DNA of 64,000 nucleotides from CAYPHY01 sp964410625 (GCA_964410625.1 CAYPHY010000008.1:62001-126000); one strand, 5' to 3'. Numbered from the stretch's first letter, positions 6,394 through 15,493 are shown. The notes: generated from the letters alone by a model not told the origin. Program-made: numbers and translations.

Positions 6394-8088
6394 TTATGAC
6401 GCAGAGGGGAATTGTTGGCGAATTTTTGTCCAGCGGTAGGGGGCGATTTGGGTGGGTTGGTCGAAGAAGTGTTCTTCGAGGTAGGGTTCGATTTCGTATT
6501 GCCAGATGTGGGGGAGGTTGGCGGCGAGGTTGGGTTGCATGAAGTAGGAGGGGCCGAGGGCGTAGTTGGGGTTGTTGATGTGGTCGTTGATGCGGCCGAG
6601 GAGGGTGGTGAGGGTTTGGAGGCGTTGTTCTTCGGCGGGGTTGCCGGGGTGGAGCTGGTTGGTGCGGATGAGGTAGTGGCGGAGGGCGTCGTAGTTGGGG
6701 GTGAGGTGGATGAAGGCGAAGCGGCGGCGGAGGGCGTGGTCTACGAGGGCGATGGAGCGGTCGGCGGTGTTCATGGTGCCGATGAGGTAGACGTTGGGGG
6801 GGATGGTGAGGGTTCCTCCGGCGGCGAGGGGGATGGCGGCCAGGTGGCCGTTGGCGTGGTCGGCGCGGTATTCGAGGAGGTACATGAGTTCGCCGAGGAC
6901 GGCGGCGAGGTTGGCGCGGTTGATTTCGTCTATGATCAGGACGCAGGGGTCGGCGGTGAGGGCGGCGCGTTGGGTGAATTGGAGGAAGCGGCCGGGGAGG
7001 AGGCGGAAGGTGAGGGTCCCGTCGGGGGCGGCCTGGGGGCGGAGGCCCTGGATGAATTCTTCGTAGGTGTAGGCGGGGTGGAATTGGATGAGTTCGTGGA
7101 AGCCGCGGCCGTTTTCGCTCAGGTAGCGGGCGAGGAGGCGGGCGAGGTAGGTTTTGCCGGTCCCGGGGGGGCCGTAGAAGATGATTTGTTTTTTGCGCTG
7201 GAGGGCGGCGAGCCAGTTTTGCCAGTGTTCTTTCGCGTAGCCAGATTGTTCGACGCAATCTTCGAGGGTCAGGGGAGCGGCCGTTGGCGATTGGTCGCCT
7301 TGGTCGGGCTGGTTGGACTCGCGCAAAGTGGCGGCGGTGGCAGTGGGTTGGTAGGTGGTGGGCGGGAGGTCGGGTTCGGCGGGTGGGACGTCGAGTTCGA
7401 CCTGGTTTTTGCCGGTTAGACCGCTGGTTTGGCGTTTGGCGGCGCGGTGGCAGACCCAGAGGAAGCTTTGGATGTCGATTAGATCGGCCGCGCCGTAGGG
7501 TTGGAGGGTGTTGAGCAGGTGGTGGGCGTGGTCGAGGTAGCGTTGGTAGGCGCGGCCGGTGGGGATGGTGGGCAGTGGTTCGGGGTCGCCGAGGAATTTG
7601 AGGAACCAGCGGGCGGATTCGGGTTTGATGAAGATGTCGGTTTGTGGATGGAGCAGGAAGAGGTAGTATGTGGCGAAGGGCCAGCGGATGGGCAGGTCGT
7701 TGGCGGTGGCGTACTCGATAAAGCTTTGGAGGCGGCCGGGGGTGGGGCGGTCGCCGTAGAGCAGGTTGCGGATTTGGGTGGAGAAGGTGGCAGGGTCGAG
7801 GTTGGGGTGTTGGAAGACGGCCGTGTCTCCGGCGGAGGGGACGCTGCGCCAGAGGAGGTTGTTGTCGTTGGCGATTTTTTGCAGGCGGCCGAGGATTTCG
7901 TCGTAGTCGTTGGCGGCGATGAGTTGGTCGAGGGTTGGTTGGTTGAGCAGTTCTTGGGCTTTGGCGGCGCTGGCGCGTTTATATTCAATCTCGTCGGCGA
8001 TGAAGGGGGGATGATCGAAGGTTTGCCAGTCGGGATAAGTGTGGCGGAGGAGTGCTAGGAGTTGTTGGAGGAGGTGATCGGGAATCAT
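6394..8088 (-). CDS. McrB-like AAA+ ATPase (solitary)
   Basis: The 564-residue protein has an N-terminal region of about 270 residues with no motif I can name, followed by an AAA+ domain of the McrB/AAA_5 type. Walker A is FYGPPGTGKTY (about residue 300), Walker B is VLIIDEINRANLAAVLGEL, and sensor 1 is LIGTMNTADRS. The arginine-rich HALRRRFAFIHL follows. In McrBC, McrB is a nucleotide-driven motor that recognises modified DNA and recruits the nuclease McrC. No McrC or other nuclease lies next to it, so restriction is not supported here. The ATG at 8088 is preferred to a TTG at 8103, which is inside an A repeat. It belongs to the G-poor coding island. Confidence 0.85.
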   Translation of the reverse strand: MIPDHLLQQLLALLRHTYPDWQTFDHPPFIADEIEYKRASAAKAQELLNQPTLDQLIAANDYDEILGRLQKIANDNNLLWRSVPSAGDTAVFQHPNLDPATFSTQIRNLLYGDRPTPGRLQSFIEYATANDLPIRWPFATYYLFLLHPQTDIFIKPESARWFLKFLGDPEPLPTIPTGRAYQRYLDHAHHLLNTLQPYGAADLIDIQSFLWVCHRAAKRQTSGLTGKNQVELDVPPAEPDLPPTTYQPTATAATLRESNQPDQGDQSPTAAPLTLEDCVEQSGYAKEHWQNWLAALQRKKQIIFYGPPGTGKTYLARLLARYLSENGRGFHELIQFHPAYTYEEFIQGLRPQAAPDGTLTFRLLPGRFLQFTQRAALTADPCVLIIDEINRANLAAVLGELMYLLEYRADHANGHLAAIPLAAGGTLTIPPNVYLIGTMNTADRSIALVDHALRRRFAFIHLTPNYDALRHYLIRTNQLHPGNPAEEQRLQTLTTLLGRINDHINNPNYALGPSYFMQPNLAANLPHIWQYEIEPYLEEHFFDQPTQIAPYRWTKIRQQFPSAS

Positions 8089-8091
8089 ATG

Positions 8092-8130
8092 ATCAATTGT
8101 CAATGGTTAATTGTCAATTGTCAATTGTTT
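8092..8130. repeat. Family A repeat upstream of the McrB-like gene
   Basis: Tandem CAATTGTCAATGGTTAATTG-type units placed directly before the start codon, as for the kinase and menE genes. Confidence 0.7.
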
Positions 8131-8143
8131 ATGGGGGACGGGG

Positions 8144-8174
8144 GGTGGTGCCATTGTGGGGAAATGGCACCACC
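8144..8174. repeat. Perfect hairpin in a gene-free stretch
   Basis: GGTGGTGCCATT (8144-8155) and AATGGCACCACC (8163-8174) are exact reverse complements around a 7-nt loop. Neither side has a T run, so it is not a typical terminator. Confidence 0.65.
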
Positions 8175-8238
8175 AGCAGAATGAACAGTTCCCATTTGGG
8201 GTGGGAAGGAGTAAGGAGCTTCTATAAGGTAGGGGGTG

Positions 8239-8267
8239 AAGCTTTCGATTTTCCTTACGGAAAGCTT
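8239..8267. repeat. Short hairpin in a gene-free stretch
   Basis: AAGCTTTC (8239-8246) and GAAAGCTT (8260-8267) pair over a 13-nt loop. The stretch 8089-8412 otherwise holds only the A and F repeats; no gene is seen. Confidence 0.5.
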
Positions 8268-8294
8268 AGAATATGGGGATTTGGACTTACACAT

Positions 8295-8375
8295 TTGCAT
8301 CGAATTTACGCGAATTAGCGCGAATTTATCCCTTGTCTTCGCGAAAATTCGCGTTAATTCGTTGCAAAATTCTTA
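8295..8375. repeat. Family F inverted repeat (CGCGAATT type)
   Basis: GCATCGAATTTACGCGAATT on the left pairs with the right-hand series CGCGAAAATTCGCGTTAATT followed by CGTTGC. Related AATTCGTG elements occur at 31967, 46116 and 49439. Confidence 0.7.
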
Positions 8376-8412
8376 ATTGCGTCAGGCCTGGGGGTGTGGG
8401 CTTTGGCCGGTT

Positions 8413-9855
8413 TTATATTTGTCCGTTGCCTGCGCTTTTGGTTGCTGGTTTGATGTTTTGGTTGATGCGGAATAGGTTGTGGGGGTCGTATTTGGCCTTG
8501 ATTTGCGCCAGGCGAGGGTAGTTGCTGCGGTATGCGGCCTGGACTCGTTCCTGGCCCTCGTCCATGATCATGTTGACGTAGGCGCCACCGGCCGAGTAGG
8601 GGTGTAGTGCCTGCCAGTAGGACTTCGACCAGCGGATCATGCGTTCATTGTTGGCCGGGTCGGGGTCTACACCGACGATCACCTGGGCGAAGTTGGCTTC
8701 GCGGAAGCTCCAGGCGGTTTCGTTCTCTCCTACCCGATGGGCTGCGCCGTTGATGGGGTAGAGGTGCATGGTTGAGTGGACGGTGGGGAGCCTGGCGGCA
8801 TTTTCCAGGTGTAGCGCGATGGCTTCATCGTTCAGTTCGGTGAAGAAATCGGCGTTCCAGTACCATTGCAGGCCAGGCGGGTATAGGCCGTCGAACAGGC
8901 TTTGTAGGGCAGGCAGGGGAATTGGCCCGGCAAAGTCCATGGCCGGGGCCGCAACGGCGCGGATGGGTGCAAAGACCTGTTCGGCTTGTTGCAAGTCGCC
9001 GGTATAGCACCAGGTGACGACGGCCATCTTTTTCAGATGGTGCTCGGCCGGGAACATATCCACGGGCGGGACGGTGTGGAAGCCGAACCAACCGTTGATT
9101 TCATCGGGGGCGGTCAGGATCAGGTCGCGCCAGTAGCGCATGACCGTTGGTGCGTGTTCCATCTCCCAGAACATCGGCCCGCCGTAGACGGTGCTGACTG
9201 GACGACCCTGGAAGAGGAAGGAGGTGACGACGCCGAAGTTGCCGCCGCCGCCGCGCACAGCCCAGAATAGATCTTCATGTTCGTCGGGGCTGGCGGTGAT
9301 GGCGCGGCCGTCGGCCAGCACCATATCAACCGCTAACAAGCTGTCAATGGTCAGGCCATAGCGACGGGTGAGATAGCCGAGGCCGCCACCGAGCGTCAAC
9401 CCACCGACGCCGGTTGTGGAAAGGAAGCCGGTTGGCACGGCGAGGCCGAAGGGGTGGGTGGCGTTGTCTACGTCGGCCCAGGTGCAGCCGCCTGCGACGC
9501 GCACGGTAGCGGCCGCCTGGTCTACCTGAATCTCCTTCATCAGCGAGAGGTCTATCACCAGCCCGCCGTCACAGCTTCCCAGGCCAGCGCCATTGTGGCC
9601 GCCGCCGCGCACAGCAAGCAGCAGGTTGTTTTCACGGGCAAAGTTTACGGCCGCTTGCACATCGGCCGTGTCCACACAGCGGGCAATGAGCGCAGGGCGT
9701 TTGTCTATCATGCCGTTGTAGAGCTGGCGCGCCTCGTCGTAATCGGCGTCGCCGGGTTGGAGCAGGTCGCCGCGCAGGCGGGTTCGGAAACGGTTTACGG
9801 TCGTTTCATCGAGCACACTGACGGTATTCGTGGTCTGAAGCATTTCGATTGTCAT
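8413..9855 (-). CDS. FAD-linked oxidase, berberine-bridge-enzyme type
   Basis: The 480-residue protein has the PCMH-type FAD domain in the first 220 residues: LLAVRGGGHN, where the histidine is the usual site of covalent FAD attachment, GGLVIDLSLM, and PTGFLSTTGVGGLTLGGGLG. A berberine-bridge C-terminal segment (GAYVNMIMDEGQ, YDPHNLFRINQNI) closes the protein. Such enzymes oxidise sugars, aldehydes or aromatic alcohols with oxygen; the substrate is not evident. The second attachment cysteine of bicovalent members is not obvious. The start at 9855 is supported by gaggt 10 nt upstream. It stands alone between repeat elements. Confidence 0.9.
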   Translation of the reverse strand: MTIEMLQTTNTVSVLDETTVNRFRTRLRGDLLQPGDADYDEARQLYNGMIDKRPALIARCVDTADVQAAVNFARENNLLLAVRGGGHNGAGLGSCDGGLVIDLSLMKEIQVDQAAATVRVAGGCTWADVDNATHPFGLAVPTGFLSTTGVGGLTLGGGLGYLTRRYGLTIDSLLAVDMVLADGRAITASPDEHEDLFWAVRGGGGNFGVVTSFLFQGRPVSTVYGGPMFWEMEHAPTVMRYWRDLILTAPDEINGWFGFHTVPPVDMFPAEHHLKKMAVVTWCYTGDLQQAEQVFAPIRAVAAPAMDFAGPIPLPALQSLFDGLYPPGLQWYWNADFFTELNDEAIALHLENAARLPTVHSTMHLYPINGAAHRVGENETAWSFREANFAQVIVGVDPDPANNERMIRWSKSYWQALHPYSAGGAYVNMIMDEGQERVQAAYRSNYPRLAQIKAKYDPHNLFRINQNIKPATKSAGNGQI

Positions 9856-9904
9856 GATTTACCTCACTTAAAACGTTACTCTGAAAACCTCTGGGAACCT
9901 TGCA

Positions 9905-9966
9905 GAAACCAGGTTTCTATTGGCCTATGACCTCGGCTGGCAACGACCGAGAAACCCGGTTTCTAC
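9905..9966. repeat. Family J inverted repeat (AGAAACC..GGTTTCT)
   Basis: GAAACCAGGTTTCT and AGAAACCCGGTTTCT bracket a 33-nt centre. It fills the gap between the FAD oxidase start and the acetyltransferase stop; the repeat begins next to that stop codon. Confidence 0.7.
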
Positions 9967-10493
9967 TCTTGAACATCCACCTCATTGCGCAGAATGGCAT
10001 AGATGGCAACGTCGTGGTTTTTGCCCCGGTGGTACCAGGCGCCGCGGGCGATGCCTTCGAAGGTGAAGCCACACTTCTCGGCTACCCGGCAGGAGGCGTG
10101 ATTACCCGGATGGATGACCAGTCTGATGCGGTTTATCTTCAAGCGGCCGAATAGATAACGTACCAGCAACTCCACCGCTTCCGTCGTATACCCCTTACAC
10201 CTGGCAGCCTGCTCATAGACCTGATAGGACAATTCCAGTTCGTCGAGATAGGACACTGTTTTGAAATATTCGATGTGGCCGATAATGCTCTCCCCCCCAT
10301 CTACCATCAGCAGCATCCCTTCGTCCTTAGTCCAGAAGCCGGTTTCCTGGAAATGCCTGTGGAATTCGCTCTCGGATGTGAAGCCCAGCGGAAAGAAATC
10401 GCCGCGATTGGCGATGTCAATGTGCCGCGCATAGAGTTGTTGTAAGTCGGCCTGGTGGACCGGACGCAATTGGATGGCGTTACCTGTAAGCAT
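9963..10493 (-). CDS. GNAT acetyltransferase, RimJ/RimL-like
   Basis: The 176-residue protein has the N-terminal IQLRPVHQADL segment, the SIIGHIEYF strand, and the acetyl-CoA loop region followed by INRIRLVIHPGNHASCRVAEKCGF, all typical of RimJ/RimL-like N-acetyltransferases that acetylate a protein N-terminus or a small amine. I chose the ATG at 10493 because gaggt lies 10 nt before it; an in-frame extension to 10541 has no such site. The substrate cannot be read from the sequence. Confidence 0.85.
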   Translation of the reverse strand: MLTGNAIQLRPVHQADLQQLYARHIDIANRGDFFPLGFTSESEFHRHFQETGFWTKDEGMLLMVDGGESIIGHIEYFKTVSYLDELELSYQVYEQAARCKGYTTEAVELLVRYLFGRLKINRIRLVIHPGNHASCRVAEKCGFTFEGIARGAWYHRGKNHDVAIYAILRNEVDVQE

Positions 10494-10551
10494 CAAACAT
10501 GACCTCAATTTCGGATAACCATTTGGATAGAATCTAAGCATCTCGATTTTT

Positions 10552-10580
10552 CTGACACGAATGACACGAATTTCACGAAA
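10552..10580. repeat. Family F relic
   Basis: TGACACGAATGACACGAATT and TCACGAAAAT form one arm only; the second arm is missing. Confidence 0.5.
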
Positions 10581-10625
10581 ATAGAAGGAGAATTCGTATC
10601 ATCCGTATAAAAATGAGTGAGTACT

Positions 10626-10752
10626 GTGTTTCAAAAGCAATCCGAATGTCATTCCGAGCGGAGCGAGGAATCTCTGGTATATTTCTGGTACAGAAGGCTG
10701 CAAGGGATTCTTCACTTCGTTCAGAATGACAGTTGTTAAAACTTTTGAAACG
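10626..10752. repeat. Family G inverted repeat (ATTCCGAGCGGAGCGAGGAAT type)
   Basis: The outer arms are GTTTCAAAAG and CTTTTGAAAC. Inside, GTCATTCCGAGCGGAGCG faces the diverged right arm TTCGTTCAGAATGACAG. A fuller copy is at 38991-39125. The gene-free stretch 10494-10900 holds this element, the F relic and the promoter of the next gene. Confidence 0.75.
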
Positions 10753-10886
10753 TGTAGTAAGTCCTAATTCATCTGAGTAATCAACAGACGACATTGTACG
10801 GAATGACTCTCGCGCCAGACTCGCATCAAACCTCGCACATTTCTCCACATTTCTCTACATTGCTGCGAAAAGGGTTGCCGAGGGTG

Positions 10887-10892
10887 TATAAT
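10887..10892 (+). promoter_or_regulatory. -10 box giving a probably leaderless mRNA
   Basis: TATAAT ends 8 nt before the ATG at 10901, so transcription would start at or next to the start codon. No Shine-Dalgarno is present. The context gTATAATC is the same as at 97-102. Confidence 0.5.
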
Positions 10893-10900
10893 CGGGTCTT

Positions 10901-13900
10901 ATGTGGAAGCTGACTCTTTTCGGCCCTCCGAAGCTGGAGCGCGACGGCCGTCCTCAGCCAATACCACGACGAAAAACGAGGGCTTTGCTCGCCTATCTGG
11001 CAGTCGGCCGGCAGCGCTATAGCCGGGAAGCGTTGGCGGCCGTTTTCTGGCCTGAGTATGGTGAACGGGACGGCCGTGCAGACCTCAGCCGCACCCTTTC
11101 GACATTGCGAACAACGATGGGGGCTGACTTCTTGCTAACGGACCGGGAAAGTGTGGCGCTCAATGAGCAGGCTGATTTATGGGTTGATGTCGTCGCGTTT
11201 CGCAGGCATGTGGACGAGTGCCGGAGTCAGACGACCGGGGAGCCGGGGGATGCGTACCGCCAAAAGTTGGTGGCGGCGGTTGACCAGTATCAGGCTGACT
11301 TTCTCGCCGGTTTTACGTTGGCCGATTGTCCCGCTTTTGATGAGTGGCAATTGTTGCAAACGGAAGCGCTGCGCCGTGATTTGAGTTGGGCGCTGGACAA
11401 ATTGAGTCATGAGTATGCAGCGCGGAACGAACTGGAGCAGGCTATCCTCTATGCCCAGCGCTGGGTTGGATTGGACCCCCTGCACGAACCGGCGCAGCGA
11501 CAACTGATCAGCCTCTATGCCCGCAACGGACAACGGAGCGAAGCGCACCGACAGTACCTGGCCTGTGAGCGGTTGCTGGCGGAGGAGCTTGGTGTTGAGC
11601 CGCTACCAGAGACCAGGGAACTCTATGAACAGATACGCAGGGGTGGGACTGAATCACCACTGGATGCTGATCACTTGCAATTGCCAGAGAGTGAAGAGGG
11701 TTACGCCCTGGAGCAGGCGGCCGAACCACGCCAGCATCTATTTGTCGCTCGCTCCCAGGAGTTAGAGCGGCTTGACCACTACCTGGAGCAGGCGCTGGCG
11801 GGAAACGGCCGTGTCGTTTTCATCACCGGGGGCGCAGGACGGGGCAAAACGTCATTGCTGGCGGAGTTTGCCCGTCGCGCCCAGGAGAGCCACGCGGAGC
11901 TGATCGTCGCCGGGGGCAGCGGCAACGCCTTCGCGGGTGTTGGCGACCCGTACTTGCCTTTTCGCGAGGTGATGGAGATGCTGGCCGGGAATCGTGCCAG
12001 CGGCGGTCAACCACGGAGCGAGCAAGCGCGTCGTCTACGAGGGATGCTGCCGCAGGTGACACAGGCCATCTTGGAACATGGCCCGCAGTTGCTCGATGTC
12101 TTGGTGTCGGCGAAAGCGTTGTTGGCGCGAGCCACGGCCGTCGCGCCGCCTGGCGCGAGTTGGCTGGCTGCTTTGAGCGCAGAAGTGGCGCGGCGCCAAC
12201 AGTCGCCAGGCACGCTGGAGCAAACCGCGCTCTTTGGACAATTTACCAACTTGCTGCACCATCTGGCGCAAAAGCACCCTTTGCTGATCACGCTCGATGA
12301 CCTGCAATGGATTGATGAGGCCTCGCTGGGGCTGTTGTTTCACCTCGGCCGCCGCCTGGCGGGCCGTCGCATTCTGATCGTGGGGGCATACCGGCCGGAC
12401 GAGCTTGCTGGCGGCCGAGATGGCGAACACCACCCGCTGGGGCAACTGCTGGAGGAGTTCAAGCGGCAGTATGGGGATGTCTTCATTGATTTGGCTGCGG
12501 CCGATCAGGCTGAGGGGATGCGCTTTGTCAACGACTTGCTGGATAGCGAGCCAAACCAATTGGATACGGCATTCCGGCAAGCGCTTTTCCGGCGGACGGG
12601 TGGGCATCCCTTATTCATTGTTGAGCTGTTGCGCGATATGCAGCGCCGGGGCGACCTGATCCAAGGTGAGGCGGGGCGCTGGCGCGAAGGGCAGGAACTG
12701 GATTGGGAGGCGTTCCCGGCTCGTGTGGAGGCGGTGATTGCCAGACGGGTTGACCGGCTGGACGACGGCTTGCGAGCCATCTTGAACGCGGCCGCTGTCG
12801 AGGGGGAGTTGTTTACGGCCGAAGTGGTGGCGCGGGTGTTGGGCGTGGAGGAACGGCCGTTGCTCCGGGCCCTATCGCAGCAGTTGGACAAGCAACAGCG
12901 GCTGGTGCGGGAGCGCGGGGAGATAAAAACGGAGCAGGGGTATCTCGCCGCCTACCAGTTTAGCCACGCGCTGTTTCAACAATACCTGTACCAGCAGCTT
13001 TCCGCCGGGGAACGACGACGGCTGCATGGGGCGGTGGCCGCCGCGCTGGCCACGCTCTATGCGGCTGATCTCGATCAGGTCGTTGTCCAGTTGGCTTACC
13101 ATTATTCGGCCGCTGCGGAGTGGCCCGCGGCCGCCTTATACCATCGCCGGGCTGGTGAGCTGGCCTACCAGAGAGCTTCGCTGCCGGACGCCGTTCGCCA
13201 TTACCGCGCTTCTCTGACTCAGTGGCCCCAAGCTGACATCCAGGGGCGAGCGGATGTCTTATGTACGCTTGGCGAATGCCTATGGATGCTCGGCCAGCAT
13301 CAGGAAGCGATTGAGGTTTTGCAAAGCAGTCGTGACCTGTTTTATAAGGCAAGTGACAATCAGGGGGCAGCGACTGCGCAACGGTTGCTGGGTCGGGTGT
13401 ATTGGGAAGCGGGGCGAGTGGACGAGGCTGGTCGCTGCTATTGGCAAGCGCTGACTGATTTGGAGGGTGAGCCGGAAAGCGAGGTACTCGGCTGGGCGCT
13501 GGCCAGTATGTCTAACCACCATATGCACATGGGGAACTATGAGGAGTCGATCAGGTTGGGTGAGCGGGCGTTGGCGCTGGCGAGGCGTTTAGGAGTCAAC
13601 GCGCTGATAATCCAGTGTTTGTGCGACCTCGGCTCCGCCATCTCCAGTAAAGGGGAGTGGGAGGGCGTGGAGTTAGAGCAGGAGAGCCTGAAGCTTGCGT
13701 TGGCTGCGAATCGCCCCCATGATGCCGGTCGCGCATACCTATATATCGCTGAAGCGCTGATCTATCTCGGCCGTTATGAGCAGGCCAGGAAGCTATTGGA
13801 AGAGGCAATCGCCTATACGCGGCGGATGCAGATCATGTATGTCGCCGAAGGCGCGGCCAGTATGTTGGCCGAAATAGACCAGCTTACCGGCCGCTGGTCG

Positions 13901-14590
13901 GCGGCCATCGCCCAGTTGCAACCGGTAAGGGATTCTAGCAACAATGAGCAATTGGCCGGTCCGTCCCAGAGCTATGTTAGCCTGGTACTTAGCCGTCTCT
14001 ACAACGACCTGGGGCAGGCGGAGGAGGCGCACAAGCTCTTGACTGCGGCGCTGGCAGACCCAATCAAGAGCCTGGACCCGCGTGTCGCGTTGTTGGGCGA
14101 AGTGGCACGGGCGGAGGTGCTACGCGGCCGAGCGGAGGCCGTTGTCCCTGTGGCCAGGGAGATCGTGACGTTGTGCGAACAGTCCCGTTATCTTTTCCCC
14201 AACATCAACATGGCGCTGCTGTTCGTCTGCCGCTTGCCCGTTGTGCTGGACGCGCCTGAACATTTGCGCCTTGCCCGTTCCGCTCGCCAACAGTTGGAAC
14301 GGCTCGACAGCCAGTTTAATACGCCAGCCATCGCGGCATGTCTGGCGGAGGGAAAGGGGTGGTTGGCACTGGTGCAGAGGAATGGGGCGGAAGCAGCCGC
14401 ATTGATGAAGCAGGCGGCGGCCGACTGGCAGGTACTCGGCCATCCGTATGACCAGGCTCGCGCATTGAGTGGCTTGGGGCAAGCTTTGGCTCAGGTAGGG
14501 GATAGGGATGGCGCGGAATCGGCCACGAGGCAAGGGATGGAGATGACCAATGCCCTGGAGATGGAGCTAGGTGACCCGGATTCGAATTAG
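10901..14590 (+). CDS. SARP/BTAD transcriptional regulator with AAA ATPase and TPR repeats
   Basis: The 1229-residue protein begins with a winged-helix DNA-binding domain (MWKLTLFGPPKLERDG, KTRALLAYLAV, residues 1-95) and a bacterial transcriptional activator domain (about 100-245, ending LLAEELGVEPLPETRELYEQI). An AAA_16-type ATPase follows: Walker A GGAGRGKT at 310-317 and Walker B LLITLDDLQWID near 460. The last 480 residues are TPR-like helices (YHRRAGELAYQRASLPDAVRHYRASL). This layout is typical of large signal-integrating regulators that bind DNA near promoters and use ATP-dependent oligomerisation. Target genes are unknown; the nearest genes run the other way. Transcription appears leaderless. 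Confidence 0.9.
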   Translation: MWKLTLFGPPKLERDGRPQPIPRRKTRALLAYLAVGRQRYSREALAAVFWPEYGERDGRADLSRTLSTLRTTMGADFLLTDRESVALNEQADLWVDVVAFRRHVDECRSQTTGEPGDAYRQKLVAAVDQYQADFLAGFTLADCPAFDEWQLLQTEALRRDLSWALDKLSHEYAARNELEQAILYAQRWVGLDPLHEPAQRQLISLYARNGQRSEAHRQYLACERLLAEELGVEPLPETRELYEQIRRGGTESPLDADHLQLPESEEGYALEQAAEPRQHLFVARSQELERLDHYLEQALAGNGRVVFITGGAGRGKTSLLAEFARRAQESHAELIVAGGSGNAFAGVGDPYLPFREVMEMLAGNRASGGQPRSEQARRLRGMLPQVTQAILEHGPQLLDVLVSAKALLARATAVAPPGASWLAALSAEVARRQQSPGTLEQTALFGQFTNLLHHLAQKHPLLITLDDLQWIDEASLGLLFHLGRRLAGRRILIVGAYRPDELAGGRDGEHHPLGQLLEEFKRQYGDVFIDLAAADQAEGMRFVNDLLDSEPNQLDTAFRQALFRRTGGHPLFIVELLRDMQRRGDLIQGEAGRWREGQELDWEAFPARVEAVIARRVDRLDDGLRAILNAAAVEGELFTAEVVARVLGVEERPLLRALSQQLDKQQRLVRERGEIKTEQGYLAAYQFSHALFQQYLYQQLSAGERRRLHGAVAAALATLYAADLDQVVVQLAYHYSAAAEWPAAALYHRRAGELAYQRASLPDAVRHYRASLTQWPQADIQGRADVLCTLGECLWMLGQHQEAIEVLQSSRDLFYKASDNQGAATAQRLLGRVYWEAGRVDEAGRCYWQALTDLEGEPESEVLGWALASMSNHHMHMGNYEESIRLGERALALARRLGVNALIIQCLCDLGSAISSKGEWEGVELEQESLKLALAANRPHDAGRAYLYIAEALIYLGRYEQARKLLEEAIAYTRRMQIMYVAEGAASMLAEIDQLTGRWSAAIAQLQPVRDSSNNEQLAGPSQSYVSLVLSRLYNDLGQAEEAHKLLTAALADPIKSLDPRVALLGEVARAEVLRGRAEAVVPVAREIVTLCEQSRYLFPNINMALLFVCRLPVVLDAPEHLRLARSARQQLERLDSQFNTPAIAACLAEGKGWLALVQRNGAEAAALMKQAAADWQVLGHPYDQARALSGLGQALAQVGDRDGAESATRQGMEMTNALEMELGDPDSN

Positions 14591-14666
14591 ATGGTTACGC
14601 GGATGGGCATTGGCATTCTAAGAATGCACAAGAATGCTTGCGGATACTTTGTAGTTTGGGCGGCCG

Positions 14667-15425
14667 TTATGAGTCATTTCGTAAGTGAGTAATAATCATA
14701 GCCAGGACGATTAGTAGTTGGCGGCGATAGACCTGCAAGGAGTTTTGAGGATTCTTGAATCCTAATTTGGTATAGATGTTATCCATATAGTGGGCGACTG
14801 TCCGTTCGCTGATTCCCAGCTCTCTGGCGATGATTCGGTTTTCTTTCGTCAGGTTTTGTACAACGGCCCTTTCTTGTGGCGCAAGTTGCGACAGTCGATT
14901 GGCAACATACTCCACGGCGTCTGTTATCTCGCCAGGTAGGGTATTCAGGATGAGCTGATCTGAAGCTGGGTAATGAGCCACAGAATTTTGCTTGCTAATA
15001 AAGATATAACCATTGACTGCCCTTTCAATTGCTTCATGAAAATCGGCAATTGAACTTCCCTTTGGCAAGCACGCTATGCCAGTATAGCCGCTTCTAATTA
15101 AGTCGCTGACGCTTGGAAAAGCTTTTGATACATAGGCTGACCAAATTACAATACCAACCTGTGGGTTGTTTATTTTTACCTCTTGCAGTAGTTGCAAACC
15201 GGGCATCGTATAATAGCTGGCGCTATCGGTTTGGTGTTTGGGTATGGTGGCATCCATAACAATCAGATCAGGACGCATGGCGGATAGCCCTATTGATGCC
15301 TCTTCAATGGTTGCGGCAGTGCTAACCTTGTACCCCAATTCGCTTAAAAAATTTGTCACCGCTAATTGAAGGAACGGATCTGCTTCAATGAGCAAAGCCT
15401 GTCTGGCAAGGGATAAGTATTCCAT
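14667..15425 (-). CDS. NarL/LuxR-type response regulator (orphan)
   Basis: The 252-residue protein has an N-terminal receiver domain with the phospho-acceptor in LIVMDATIP and a C-terminal LuxR-type helix-turn-helix: LAPQERAVVQNLTKENR, then IARELGISERTVAHYMDNIYTKLG. A receiver-plus-HTH protein of this kind binds DNA after phosphorylation. No histidine kinase lies nearby, so its partner is elsewhere. I prefer the ATG at 15425, with gagg 9 nt upstream, to a GTG at 15431. Its promoter lies in the gap shared with the divergent secreted-protein gene. Confidence 0.9.
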   Translation of the reverse strand: MEYLSLARQALLIEADPFLQLAVTNFLSELGYKVSTAATIEEASIGLSAMRPDLIVMDATIPKHQTDSASYYTMPGLQLLQEVKINNPQVGIVIWSAYVSKAFPSVSDLIRSGYTGIACLPKGSSIADFHEAIERAVNGYIFISKQNSVAHYPASDQLILNTLPGEITDAVEYVANRLSQLAPQERAVVQNLTKENRIIARELGISERTVAHYMDNIYTKLGFKNPQNSLQVYRRQLLIVLAMIITHLRNDS

Positions 15426-15464
15426 TGGCACATCCTCACTAATGCGACTGTGGATCGTTACCCT

Positions 15465-15493
15465 ATATTATAGCGGTATTTCATCAGATGCAA
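15465..15493 (-). promoter_or_regulatory. Sigma-70-like promoter of the response regulator
   Basis: On the minus strand TTGCAT (15488-15493) and TAATAT (15465-15470) are separated by 17 nt, about 40 nt upstream of the ATG at 15425. Confidence 0.5.

Noticed and set aside
6412..7419. Plus-strand ORF of 335 codons
   Set aside because: Antisense to the McrB-like gene, which has clear Walker motifs; the plus frame is a low-complexity G/V/E string.
10573..10848. Minus-strand ORF of 91 codons with HSERSEESLAA and RSARND
   Set aside because: These strings are the usual translation of G-type repeats (GTCATTCCGAGCGGAGCGAGG). The frame lies wholly in repeat DNA.
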